The notes beneath the pieces are model-generated. The model ran no database searches and had not been told where the DNA came from. It saw only the letters and a program-made list of their open reading frames with translations. The position numbers and the translations under genes were made by a program. A DNA stretch of 51,326 bases from Erwinia psidii (GTDB lineage Bacteria; Pseudomonadota; Gammaproteobacteria; Enterobacterales; Enterobacteriaceae). Positions 29,293-38,545 of the stretch are shown here, in pieces; positions within the stretch are counted from its first letter, which is position 1, and every line of letters starts with the position of its first letter. The stretch lies in contig NZ_RHHM01000022.1 in assembly GCF_003846135.1 (NCBI RefSeq), forward strand, positions 1 through 51,326, written 5' to 3'.

Positions 29293-32200
29293 GATGTGCT
29301 CCGACGACGGCGTTCTGCCCTGGTTTTACGCTGAGCCAGCAGATCCCGGCGCGTATCATTGAGGTTTCCCTTGTTGGTATTGTCACCGGATAAATCCTCC
29401 AGGTGGGTTGCGAGTGCCAGCGGTGAGGGATAGGCGAATAAGTCGGTGACCTGCAGATTCACGTAACCGTGTTGCGTAAGGTGAAGATGTAACCGCACCA
29501 GCTTCAGCGAGGTGGCTCCGGCATCGAAAAAGGTTTGGCGAGGCCGCACTGGCTGGCCAGTAACCTGCTGGAAATGGTTGCACAGGGTGCGTACCAACGG
29601 GCTGTCTGCGACGGCAATATTATCGTCCGGTGGCCTGCTGGCGGGGTGAGTGGTGCTTTTTTTCTGCCTGGTGGCGATCCGCGGTAGCCCGTCGCTTTTC
29701 AGTGGAGGTACAAGCGCTTGTAACGGCAACTGCCAGGTGTGGCTATCCGTCGCCAGTCGCCGTAGCAGGCTGACATATTGTTCAAACACCTCGGCTATCT
29801 GTTGCGGTGCAAACAGCTGATCAACATAATCCCAATTGAAGCGAAGCTCACCTTCAGATTCATACACCTGGTGGTCGAGCCACACCTGCGGCGTGTGCGA
29901 CAGGCCCCAGGTGGGCTTCATCCAGCCGCTTTCTGCCAGAAAGCGATCCTGCTCAAAACCCAGCGCACTGGTAAACACCACTGGCATGGCGACAGCCTCG
30001 CCATTACGCTGGGCCAGCTGACGCATTACCTGGATGGCGGAAACATCCCGGTGCAGCAAATCCTGGCGCAGGCGCTGTTGCAGCCGTTGTGCGCTGCCTC
30101 GCCAGTCGGATACCGGTTGCCAGGCGAGCAGCAGCAGGGTGGTGAAGTCGCCCAGCACCTGTTCGATTTGGGGATGGAGTGGCTGACGATCAAACAGCGT
30201 CAGGTTGACGCAAAATTCTGTCTGGCGGGCCCAGGCTGACAGGATGCTGCACCAGGCGGAAAGCAGTAATGCTGAAGGTGTCAGATCTTCATCGCGGGCG
30301 CGGGTTTTCAGCGCCTGCCACTCGGTTGCGTTGAGTCGGGCAGACAGACGGGTAAAATGCGGCGTGTCGATTTCCGCCGGTTCACAACGCAACGGCAGGC
30401 AGGGCGCGGCAGGCAGGTTCTCCAGACGACGTGACCAGTAAGCCTGAGAGAGAGGGTTGGCCTCTTGCTGGCGTACATATTGCTGATAGTCACGAAAACC
30501 AATTTCCAGTTCCGGCAGCGTCTGCGGAACCTTGAGACAGAGGCTCTCCAGCTCCGCCAGCAGGATCTGCATACTCAGACCGTCGAGCATCAGGTTATCC
30601 AGGCAAATCATCAGGCGTGCCGCACTGTGGCCAGGGACCTGGACGGCCTGGATATCGAATACTGGCCAGCGAGTTGGATCGAGCACCTGGCGTGCCAGCC
30701 GTTCACGCAGTGCCACACTTTCCGCGCCATCAAGTGCGGGCACCTGGTGACATGGCAGTACATAAGGCGGCACCTCAGGCAACACAAGCTGCATATCATC
30801 ACGCACCACCGTACGCAGTGCGTCATGCCGATGGACCAGCTGATTGACCGCTTGCTCAACGTGTGCGACATCCAGCGCGGTAACGCTGAATTCAACGAAG
30901 AAATGTGAGCCGACGCCGCCGAGACTAAAGCCCGGTCGGCGGCCTACCAGATAAGCCTGCTGAACGTCGGTGAGCGGGAAGGGCTTATAGCGGTTTGCCG
31001 CATCATGCCGCAGTTGTGCTGCCTGGATGCTGTCGCTGCTACGCAGGGTGGCGGCAAAAGCGCCGAGCGTCGGGAAGTCGAACAGATCGCCCAGCGTCCC
31101 CTGGTAGCCCACGCGGCTCAGTTCCCCGGTCAGCCGGGTCGCCAGCAGGCTGTCGCCTCCCAGCCGGAAAAAGTGGCTGTCACGCCAGATATCATTGGTT
31201 TTCAGCAGATCCCGCCACAGTGCGGCTACTGCCCGTTCTGCTTCGCTGGCTGGCGACTGGCGTTCAACATTTGCCCGCTGTCGATCCTGTGTGCAGTGGT
31301 CCAGCAACGCGCGCTGGTCCACTTTGCCATTGGCGGTGAGTGGAAGCGTATCCACAAAGATCAGGCGCTGCGGTACCATGTAACCGGGTAGTTGTTGATG
31401 CAATGCCGCCGACAGCTTCGTGCTGTCGGGAACCCAGACCGTCTCCGGCGCGCTCAGCAGCAGCCATTGCATATCGCCAGCGATGCCATGCCTGACCGTA
31501 CGCATCCCATGATGTTCCAGCCGTTTCTGCCACCATGCCGTGGTGTGCAGCCTCTGGCTGACGCCACTTTCCTCGCCGCCAGCCAGCAGGTCGCTGCTTA
31601 CCAGAGTCAGGCAGGCGGCTTCACTCAGCTCCTGCACCCATATCAATGCCGAAGGTGCAGCCAGAGCCAGAAGCGCCCGGATACCGTCATCACCCAGCCG
31701 GTGGAGGGCGTTATTTGCCAGTAGCAGATCGGCCTGATGCCGCTCATCGTGCGGCAGATCTTTATGCCAGCGCCGTGCGGTGCCGTGGTGTTGCAGATGC
31801 GCCGAGGCACGCAGCACCATCTCGGCAGATTCATCCCAGGCGGTGTATTCCACCACGCCCGCATCAAGCTGTTGCAGAAGTTTTATCGCCGCCGTCGCGC
31901 TGCGGGCGCCCACTTCATGAAGGCGTACCGGTCGTCCAAGCACTTTTGCCAGAGCGGTCACCGTAGTAACAAGTAGCGCAAGGCTGGCCTGAGCGGATGG
32001 ATCGCGTAACAGCAATTGCTCCGGTGCCCAGAATGGGTGATTTAGCAACGTTTGTACCGCCCGTTCACCACGTAGTATCTGTTCCAGCGACTGATGATGA
32101 GTGGAGAGTGCGCTGGCGACGTCTGATAACGGATGGTCAGCGGAGGGGTGCCAGAAGTCTGGCAATGATTCTGTCTTGCGGTAAGCTCCGCCCGGCTGTG

Positions 32201-35200
32201 GGCGCAAAAAGCCTGCTTCGCACAGATGTTCGAGCCACCGGGCGAGAATGAGGCGGTGTTCTGGTTGAACGCCATATTGAATGGCGACATTGCTGATGGT
32301 GATGATGTCGGTGAAATCAACGCCCTGGCGGCAGAGATGCTGCCAGAGAAAACCTGCCACCAGCTGCGCCATATCGTCTTTTTCTGGCCGTATGGCCTGG
32401 CGTACTGCATTAAAATCCGGCACCAGGGAAGCGTAATCTGCTGGCAGCATCGCATCGGCATGACGTGCACTTAGCAGTGCTGTTCCCTGTGGTACTACAA
32501 AGGCGGCCAGCGTTTTTTCCCTTTCACCCTGGGCGACAGCTACTGCACTTTTGATTCCGTCTACTTTCAGCAATGCGGCATCGATTTCGCCCAGTTCGAT
32601 ACGATAGCCCGCTACCTTAACCTGCTTATCACGGCGGCCGAGGAATTCCAGCATGCCATCCGGCCAGTAACAGCCCATATCACCGGTGCGATACCAGCGT
32701 TCGCCGTTGTACATCACAAACTGCTGTTCGGTACGCTGCGGATCGTTGAAATATCCCAGCGCAACGCCCATGCCGCCAATCCACAATTCACCGGGTACCC
32801 AGTCGGGGCAGTCACGCCCCAGACTGTCCGCTACGCGGTATTTCTGTCGCGCCAGCGGATAGCCATAGGGAATAGATCGCCACGCTGGCGACACTTTGTT
32901 CACATCATGGATGTTGGACCAGATCGACGCTTCGGTTGCGCCGCCCATCGCCACAAATTGTCCGTCCGCACGAAATTCCCGGTAGCGGGCTGGCAGATCC
33001 AGACCGATCCAGTCCCCTGAGAGCATCACCAGCCGCAGTTTTTCCGGTGTGCGAAGTGCGAAGCCGTCGCACCAGGTGAGCATCATATCGAACAGAGCCG
33101 GGACGCTGTTCCACAGGGTGACGCCGTGGCGTTCGATGGCGTCGCACCAGGCGGCCGGATCGCGGCGCTGTGCATCGTCCACCAGCACCAGCGCTCCACC
33201 GGCGCTGAGCAGGCCGAAAATGTCATAGACCGAAAGATCAAAATGCAGCGCAGAGAGAGCCAGTACGCGGTCGTTAGCACTCAAGGCGTAGCGCCTGTTC
33301 AGTTCATGACAGGTATTAAGTGCGCCCTGATGAGAAATGATCACGCCTTTCGGCTGCCCGGTGGAGCCAGAGGTATAGATGATGTAAGCCGGTGAGCTGG
33401 TGACAACCGTGCGGAGAACGTTGAGGGGAGCATGTTCGATGGCATCCTGCCAGGCCAGCAGGGTGATAGCCTCCAGGGCCTCACTCGTGGCATCCCGCCT
33501 GCAGGTCAGTACCACCTTGACGTCCGCCCCCCGGTAAATGGCCTCGCGGCGTGGCAACGGCTGATCATGCGATACCGGCACGTAGACCGCACCGGCCAGC
33601 AGAACTGCCAGCACCGCGATAATCTGCCCGGGGCCGCGTGACATGCTGATGGCAACCCGATCGCCGGGTTGTACCCCGTGCGCCACTATTGCCCCGGCAC
33701 AGGATTGCGCCTGGCGGGCCAGCTCACCATAGCTCAGCTGGCTGGCGCCGTGGAGCAGTGCAACGGCATCCGGCTGTGTCTGCACCCGCTGCCAGAAACC
33801 GTCATGCAGCAGTTTCGCAGGTGCAGGGGGGCTTTCAACATTGTTGATGCTGTCCCGTATCTCACGCTGTTGCGCGGGCATCAGGTCAGGGATCGGTTCC
33901 TGCCAGGCCTGCGGGTGTGCGATCAAATACTGAACCAGCCCGACATAGGCGCGAAACAGTTCGCCGATCAGGCCGGGGGGGAACAGCGCCTCGTTGCTGT
34001 CCCACTGGAGGACTACTTCACCGTTGTGTTCAAAGGCCAGATGATCGATCCACACCTGCGGTGTCTGCGAGATCCCCCAACCCGGCTCACCCAGTGTACG
34101 CGTTACATCCTGACCAAACAGTGGTTGTCCCAGATTGCTGGTAAACACCACCGGTGCGCCATGCGGGAAGGCACCTTGCGTTTTACGCAGTTCACGCAGC
34201 AGTTCCACGCCTGAAAGGTGACGGTGCTCAAAGGCTTCGGTGAAGGTGTGCTGATTGGCCTGTGCCAGAGCGGCAAAATGTTCACCTTCCCCAACGATAT
34301 CCAGTAGCAGAATGTTGGTGAAGTCGGCAATCATTCTGGCCACCGACGGATGCAGCGGCTGGCGGTCAAAAAGGGTCAGGTTGAGCAGCAGCCGTGGCTG
34401 GCTACACCAGCGTGCCAGCACGGCGCTGAAACAGGTTGCCAGCGCCATGGTTGGGGTGATACCAAATCCGGCGGCCAGTGAGCTGAATTGCGCCCAGTCT
34501 TCGGCGCTGATTTTGTGGCGCTGGCGGGTAATGCGCACTTTTCCCGCCTGTTCCGGTTCGCAGGCCAGAGGAAGGCGAGGGGCGTCCGGCAGGGTGCTCA
34601 GCCGTGGTAGCCAGTACGCCTCTGCCTGTTTCCGGGCATGTTGGTTTTCATGGGCGCTATGTGCCAGATAGCTACAAAAATCATATTCCCGGGACACCGG
34701 AGGCAGGCGTTCGCCGCGCAGAAGTGCGGCCAGTTCGTCAAATACCAGGCTGAAACTCGCCGCATCCATCACCAGAAGATCAATATCTGCGTGTAGCCGA
34801 TGGCGTCCACCAGGCAGCAGGGTGAGCTGAAAATCGATGTTCTCACCCTTTTCCACGGACAGAACCCGATGCCCGTTGCGTTCGCGGACCGCCTGCAGAT
34901 GGCTTTCGCATTCCGCAGCTGAGGAGGTTTGCAGGTCGTACAGGGTCAGTCCGCGCCAGCGGGTAGTTGGGCGATATTGTTGGCGGCCATCTTCCAGAAA
35001 AGACACGGTTAGCATCGGATGCCGCTCAATCAGGGTGCTGACAGCCTGCCCGACAGTATCAGCTTCCAGTCCTGTGCCGTCGAACTCCTGGTACAGATGG
35101 CAACCAACGCCGCCCAGCGTCTGATGCGGTGCACGGCCTACCAGGTAAGCATGTTGAACCGGGGTCAGAGCGAAGGGCGTTTGATCTGTCATGGTTGGCC

Positions 35201-35516
35201 AGCCAGTAAGGTGAGCCTGAGCGGGTGTTGGGACGGCTGCAGGCGCGGCTGGTGACGCAGGGTTGTCGGCCAACAATCGGCTCCATCCTGCCAGTGTTGG
35301 CTGCTGATACAAATCTTTCAGTTTGATCCTGTGGCCGCGTTTACGCAGCCGGTGTAGCCAGGCCATCATTCGTATCGAATCCAGCCCCAGTTTAAGAAGG
35401 CTGTCCCCAGCCGCCAGCGTCTTGGCGGGAATGCGTAGGTCGCTGGCGAGCTCCTGGCGTAACGCATCGTTCAGCTGTTCCGTCCCGCTGTACCCCATTG
35501 GCACTATTTCTGTCAT
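29289..35516 (-). CDS. irp2: HMWP2 (Irp2), nonribosomal peptide synthetase
   Basis: A 2075-residue synthetase (Yersinia HMWP2 about 2035). Aryl carrier domain with Ser47 in LGLDSIRMM, which receives salicylate; cyclisation domain 1 from about 115 with DLLVMD near 245; adenylation domain about 555-1000 (YIIYTSGSTGQPKG near 725, LHFDLSVYD, RTGDMGCYW), expected to use cysteine; embedded in its end a methyltransferase-like insert (about 1030-1340) whose motif reads LHEVGARSATA instead of LEVGGGTG; carrier 1 near 1450 (GGDSLLATR); cyclisation domain 2 from about 1509 with DNLMLD near 1640; carrier 2 near 2000, with GATSLKL in place of the usual GGDSL but the Ser kept. Makes the hydroxyphenyl-thiazoline part. 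GGAGAAGG precedes the ATG at 35516; first gene of the biosynthetic operon. Confidence 0.95.
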   Translation of the reverse strand: MTEIVPMGYSGTEQLNDALRQELASDLRIPAKTLAAGDSLLKLGLDSIRMMAWLHRLRKRGHRIKLKDLYQQPTLAGWSRLLADNPASPAAPAAVPTPAQAHLTGWPTMTDQTPFALTPVQHAYLVGRAPHQTLGGVGCHLYQEFDGTGLEADTVGQAVSTLIERHPMLTVSFLEDGRQQYRPTTRWRGLTLYDLQTSSAAECESHLQAVRERNGHRVLSVEKGENIDFQLTLLPGGRHRLHADIDLLVMDAASFSLVFDELAALLRGERLPPVSREYDFCSYLAHSAHENQHARKQAEAYWLPRLSTLPDAPRLPLACEPEQAGKVRITRQRHKISAEDWAQFSSLAAGFGITPTMALATCFSAVLARWCSQPRLLLNLTLFDRQPLHPSVARMIADFTNILLLDIVGEGEHFAALAQANQHTFTEAFEHRHLSGVELLRELRKTQGAFPHGAPVVFTSNLGQPLFGQDVTRTLGEPGWGISQTPQVWIDHLAFEHNGEVVLQWDSNEALFPPGLIGELFRAYVGLVQYLIAHPQAWQEPIPDLMPAQQREIRDSINNVESPPAPAKLLHDGFWQRVQTQPDAVALLHGASQLSYGELARQAQSCAGAIVAHGVQPGDRVAISMSRGPGQIIAVLAVLLAGAVYVPVSHDQPLPRREAIYRGADVKVVLTCRRDATSEALEAITLLAWQDAIEHAPLNVLRTVVTSSPAYIIYTSGSTGQPKGVIISHQGALNTCHELNRRYALSANDRVLALSALHFDLSVYDIFGLLSAGGALVLVDDAQRRDPAAWCDAIERHGVTLWNSVPALFDMMLTWCDGFALRTPEKLRLVMLSGDWIGLDLPARYREFRADGQFVAMGGATEASIWSNIHDVNKVSPAWRSIPYGYPLARQKYRVADSLGRDCPDWVPGELWIGGMGVALGYFNDPQRTEQQFVMYNGERWYRTGDMGCYWPDGMLEFLGRRDKQVKVAGYRIELGEIDAALLKVDGIKSAVAVAQGEREKTLAAFVVPQGTALLSARHADAMLPADYASLVPDFNAVRQAIRPEKDDMAQLVAGFLWQHLCRQGVDFTDIITISNVAIQYGVQPEHRLILARWLEHLCEAGFLRPQPGGAYRKTESLPDFWHPSADHPLSDVASALSTHHQSLEQILRGERAVQTLLNHPFWAPEQLLLRDPSAQASLALLVTTVTALAKVLGRPVRLHEVGARSATAAIKLLQQLDAGVVEYTAWDESAEMVLRASAHLQHHGTARRWHKDLPHDERHQADLLLANNALHRLGDDGIRALLALAAPSALIWVQELSEAACLTLVSSDLLAGGEESGVSQRLHTTAWWQKRLEHHGMRTVRHGIAGDMQWLLLSAPETVWVPDSTKLSAALHQQLPGYMVPQRLIFVDTLPLTANGKVDQRALLDHCTQDRQRANVERQSPASEAERAVAALWRDLLKTNDIWRDSHFFRLGGDSLLATRLTGELSRVGYQGTLGDLFDFPTLGAFAATLRSSDSIQAAQLRHDAANRYKPFPLTDVQQAYLVGRRPGFSLGGVGSHFFVEFSVTALDVAHVEQAVNQLVHRHDALRTVVRDDMQLVLPEVPPYVLPCHQVPALDGAESVALRERLARQVLDPTRWPVFDIQAVQVPGHSAARLMICLDNLMLDGLSMQILLAELESLCLKVPQTLPELEIGFRDYQQYVRQQEANPLSQAYWSRRLENLPAAPCLPLRCEPAEIDTPHFTRLSARLNATEWQALKTRARDEDLTPSALLLSAWCSILSAWARQTEFCVNLTLFDRQPLHPQIEQVLGDFTTLLLLAWQPVSDWRGSAQRLQQRLRQDLLHRDVSAIQVMRQLAQRNGEAVAMPVVFTSALGFEQDRFLAESGWMKPTWGLSHTPQVWLDHQVYESEGELRFNWDYVDQLFAPQQIAEVFEQYVSLLRRLATDSHTWQLPLQALVPPLKSDGLPRIATRQKKSTTHPASRPPDDNIAVADSPLVRTLCNHFQQVTGQPVRPRQTFFDAGATSLKLVRLHLHLTQHGYVNLQVTDLFAYPSPLALATHLEDLSGDNTNKGNLNDTRRDLLAQRKTRAERRRRSTS

Positions 35517-35696
35517 CAGAACCTTCTCCGTCAGTCTGTTTCAGGGAGTGGAGGCGATGTCGGATAACCATAAAAGCCCCGTCTTCAACGCCCTGATAGC
35601 AAAAGTGGCAACCTGACTGGTGCCCTAAATTACTGGTTACATACCAGCATGTTGTGTTAATGGAACTTTCCGACTCAATTCGCCTTAGTTGCCAAT

Positions 35697-35733
35697 AGAA
35701 ATGATAATAAGAATCATAATGATAATTATTTAC
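35697..35733. promoter_or_regulatory. Two overlapping Fur-like boxes before irp2
   Basis: Compared by eye with the 19-bp consensus GATAATGATAATCATTATC, positions 35715-35733 agree at 15 of 19 bases and positions 35697-35715 at 13 of 19. They lie about 180 bases before the irp2 start. Iron-loaded Fur should bind here and shut the operon. Confidence 0.7.
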
Positions 35734-35871
35734 GTTGATGGGCGTAGGAAATCCCGGTATGTGTTTATTTTGAATGAGTTATAAATCTGCCTGCCAGGTT
35801 GTTGGGTACGTTTTCATGTTTGGCGTGGACTGAGTACATCTGACAGGGAATACTGACCAGCACTTGTTACA

Positions 35872-35894
35872 GCCAATGTTAATTAAACATTGGC
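35872..35894. promoter_or_regulatory. 9-bp inverted repeat between ybtA and irp2
   Basis: GCCAATGTT (35872-35880) and AACATTGGC (35886-35894) form a perfect dyad around AATTA. No T run follows on the minus strand, so it is more likely an operator or RNA hairpin than a classic ybtA terminator. Confidence 0.5.
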
Positions 35895-36083
35895 AGCGTG
35901 TGCTAACGGTTTACGGACGGAATTTGACTTTTTCGGAATTTTTATTCGTTGCCCAGCCGTCTGTCGAAAAAGGGTGGCAGACTGCCAAAAGGCAGGGTAA
36001 CAAGGTTGGCGGACAACGCAGGGTATTACGTTGACCGCTTTACCATCATACCATTTACAGTGAACGGGTGCGGGTGACGTTAA

Positions 36084-37094
36084 TTACAGCCCGATGCCTG
36101 TATCTCTGTGCTGTGGGTCTGGAGTGATGCCGAGCGCACACTGCTTGGGAGAGATCCCGGTGTGGTTGCGAAACACGCGGCTGAAATGGCTCAGGTTTCC
36201 AAAACCACAGCAGGCGGCGGTTTCGGTGACGCTGGCACCACGTTGCAACATGGTGACGGCGGCATCAAGACGAATACGTGTCAGACAGGCATGTACCGAG
36301 CAGCCAAACATGGCATGGAACCCGGACTGTAAACGCTTTTCATTCAGGCCAATGAGGCGTGAAAGAGACTGTACGCTCCATTCCTTTCCATAGTCTTTTT
36401 CCAGCATGACACGCGCTTCATTCAGCAATGACCGGTCAGCAGGGACGGGCAGCTTAATCTGCTGCTGGGTGATATTTTCGCGCAGGAAGCAGGCCAATAC
36501 TTCCAGTGCTTTTGCCCTCAGATAGATATCCCGCGAAATACATGCGCCCGGCCAGCTACACTCAAAACCCAGTAATCCGCAGGCAAGACGCTGAAGAGCG
36601 CTGGAGGCGGGCATTGACCCAAGAAATGCATCAATGTGTGCCTGATTACCTTTAACGGTAGTAATGCGCTGACGAAGGTCGTCCAGTTGCAAACCGGTCA
36701 GGCCTGCAACCGCCGCTTCCTGCATATGGATGCTGACCATGCGAAAAGCGCCTTCGGATTTTCCGTCCAGCACATCCCAGCCCGTTGCATACTGACCGGT
36801 TGCCATCATAATCGCCGTACCTGCCCTTGCATCGAGCACGGTGCCATTGTCAAAGGCGGCCTGCATCCGACCTTCAATAAGAATATTGATGCTGAACGCC
36901 GGTGGTCCTTCGGCGTTAAATGCCCATTTACTGCCGGGGCGTCCGTTAATACAGTTGATACCCAGTCCATCGCAGGGCTGGTACATGTGTACGACGTGTC
37001 GCCACTCTTCCTGAATCCCCGCTACGTGCTCTTCCTGCAACCTGTGCGGCTTAAGCGCAGGTTGTACGGATACTCTTTGTGCATTCACCGTCAT
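36084..37094 (-). CDS. ybtA: YbtA, AraC-type regulator of the siderophore locus
   Basis: A 336-residue regulator. The C-terminal part (about 225-325) is the AraC double helix-turn-helix: WSVQSLSRLIGLNEKRLQSG, then SVTETAACCGFGNLSHFSRV and FRNHTGISPKQ. The N-terminal half resembles PchR/YbtA sensing domains. In Yersinia YbtA activates the biosynthesis, transport and receptor promoters when the siderophore is present and represses itself. AGGAAA stands 7 bases before the ATG at 37094. It lies upstream of irp2 in the same direction and divergent from ybtX, as in the known island apart from the identity of the divergent gene. Confidence 0.92.
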   Translation of the reverse strand: MTVNAQRVSVQPALKPHRLQEEHVAGIQEEWRHVVHMYQPCDGLGINCINGRPGSKWAFNAEGPPAFSINILIEGRMQAAFDNGTVLDARAGTAIMMATGQYATGWDVLDGKSEGAFRMVSIHMQEAAVAGLTGLQLDDLRQRITTVKGNQAHIDAFLGSMPASSALQRLACGLLGFECSWPGACISRDIYLRAKALEVLACFLRENITQQQIKLPVPADRSLLNEARVMLEKDYGKEWSVQSLSRLIGLNEKRLQSGFHAMFGCSVHACLTRIRLDAAVTMLQRGASVTETAACCGFGNLSHFSRVFRNHTGISPKQCALGITPDPQHRDTGIGL

Positions 37095-37154
37095 AAATAT
37101 TTCCTGAAAACAGCAAGTTTTTCCTGAAAACCGTTAGCACCATCTTTGAATTAG

Positions 37155-37173
37155 CGTAATGATACTCACTATC
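37155..37173. promoter_or_regulatory. Fur-like box between ybtA and ybtX
   Basis: CGTAATGATACTCACTATC agrees with the Fur consensus at 15 of 19 positions by eye. It lies 61 bases before the ybtA start and 107 before ybtX, so it can serve both divergent promoters. Confidence 0.65.
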
Positions 37174-37183
37174 ACTTACAACA

Positions 37184-37230
37184 TTTTTCGTTGCGAAAAG
37201 ACATAATTGCTATCGGCAATAGTCGAAAAA
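37184..37230. promoter_or_regulatory. Repeated CGAAAA motifs and dyad, candidate YbtA site
   Basis: TTTTTCG (37184-37190) and CGAAAAG (37194-37200) face each other. Then comes the dyad ATTGC-TATCG-GCAAT (37206-37220) and GTCGAAAAA (37222-37230). The exact 9-mer GTCGAAAAA also occurs before irp2. AraC-type regulators bind such repeated elements; that this is the YbtA site is inference. Confidence 0.4.
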
Positions 37231-37279
37231 TCGCCTTTTGAATCAGAAATATACCCTGTAAAAGGTACGGACTTCCGGC

Positions 37280-38542
37280 ATGTCAACTACTCCTCGCGCT
37301 TTGTCATTGCTACGCCCCCGGCAGGTTTTACCGGCGATTGCCGGAATTTATGTCAGCCAGACCATTATCACCGCACTGACCACGCAGGCGCTACCGTCGC
37401 TGCTACGCGAGGCGGGTGCTTCTTTGCAGGTGGTGGGGCTGACAGCGCTACTGTGGATCCCGTGGGGATTGCGTTTTCTGTGGGCACCAGCCGTTGAGCG
37501 CTGGCGTTTACCCGCCGGACGTGCCGAACGGCGATCGCGTACGCTTATTCTGGCAGGGCAGTGGCTGATTGCGGCAATCCTGATGGTGATCGGCTCATTG
37601 GCGCTGGCCGGGCATCTCGCTCTGGCCTCTTATGCCGGATGGATAGTGGCTGGTCTGCTGGTGGCGTCGCTGGTGGCGGCGACTACGGATGTGGCCAGCG
37701 ACGGCTTTACCGTCGAACAGCTTGCCAGCCAGCAGCGTGGCTGGGGAAACGTGGCGCAGGTGGGTGGCAGCTATGTTGGGGCGATGCTGGGTGCGGGAGG
37801 GTTTTTGCTGGTGGCTGGCAGACTGGGACTGCCCTGGGCGCTGTTCTCGGCCTGCCTGGCGATCCTGTTGTTGAGTGTGCCGATGCTGCTATTGCAGGAG
37901 CCTTCGCGCCATGTAACGGCTGACGTGAACAAACATCGCCCCGGACTGTTCAATGCGCTACGCCGCTCACCGATCCGCAGGGGTCTGCTGTTGATGCTGC
38001 TTTCCAGTATTGGCGTGCGTTTATCACTGGGCATGTTTGGCCCTTTTCTGCTTGACCGGGGGTTGAATATTGAACAGCTGGGCTGGTTTTTCAGCTCGGT
38101 TTTTATTGGTGCCGGCCTCAGCGGGACGTTTCTCGGTGGGTTGCTGGTACGGCTCGCCCCCGGCTGGCGTGCGGTGTGGATTGCCGTCGCTGTTAAGGGC
38201 TGTATGCTGGCGGCGCTGGCGATTGCAGCCCCTTCTGCTTCTCTGGGGCTGTTGATGACCTTCATTGTGCTCATATTCGCCGCGTTGGGATTTGTTTGGG
38301 TCGCGCTTTATTCCGCGCTGATGGGATTGACCTCACCATTGCAGTCCGGGGTGGATTTCACCCTGTTTCAAAGTGCCGATGCGCTGCTGGCTATGCTGGG
38401 CGGTGTTGCAGGCGGATGGCTGGCACAGCATTTAGGCTACCACGTCTGTTTTGGGTTGGCGGCTATGTCCGCTGGGGTAGCGGTGCTGGTGGTCAGACAG
38501 CAGGCGACGATATTGGATTGCCCCGATCGGCGGCAGGGATGA
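37280..38542 (+). CDS. ybtX: YbtX-like MFS transporter
   Basis: A 420-residue protein with about twelve membrane helices (YbtX of Yersinia about 426). PAIAGIYVSQTIITALTTQA, then WIPWGLRFLWAPAVERWRLP and TTDVASDGFTVEQL resemble the AmpG-like branch of major facilitators to which YbtX and related siderophore permeases belong. Its role in Yersinia is still unclear; it has been tied to siderophore-mediated zinc use and to transport of the siderophore. Here it is the first gene of the divergent operon, whereas in the known island it follows ybtQ. It is 3 bases from ybtP. Confidence 0.85.
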   Translation: MSTTPRALSLLRPRQVLPAIAGIYVSQTIITALTTQALPSLLREAGASLQVVGLTALLWIPWGLRFLWAPAVERWRLPAGRAERRSRTLILAGQWLIAAILMVIGSLALAGHLALASYAGWIVAGLLVASLVAATTDVASDGFTVEQLASQQRGWGNVAQVGGSYVGAMLGAGGFLLVAGRLGLPWALFSACLAILLLSVPMLLLQEPSRHVTADVNKHRPGLFNALRRSPIRRGLLLMLLSSIGVRLSLGMFGPFLLDRGLNIEQLGWFFSSVFIGAGLSGTFLGGLLVRLAPGWRAVWIAVAVKGCMLAALAIAAPSASLGLLMTFIVLIFAALGFVWVALYSALMGLTSPLQSGVDFTLFQSADALLAMLGGVAGGWLAQHLGYHVCFGLAAMSAGVAVLVVRQQATILDCPDRRQG

Positions 38543-38545
38543 TGT

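Larger units (their letters stand above)
35517..36083 (-). promoter_or_regulatory. Control region upstream of irp2
   Basis: A 567-base gap between ybtA and irp2, both on the minus strand. It holds no gene. Visible are two overlapping Fur-like boxes (35697-35733), a 9-bp dyad (35872-35894) and the sequence GTCGAAAAA at 35963-35971, facing an opposite-strand CCGAAAAAGTC at about 35926-35936. In Yersinia the irp2 promoter is repressed by Fur and activated by YbtA with its siderophore; the same logic is likely here. Confidence 0.6.
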
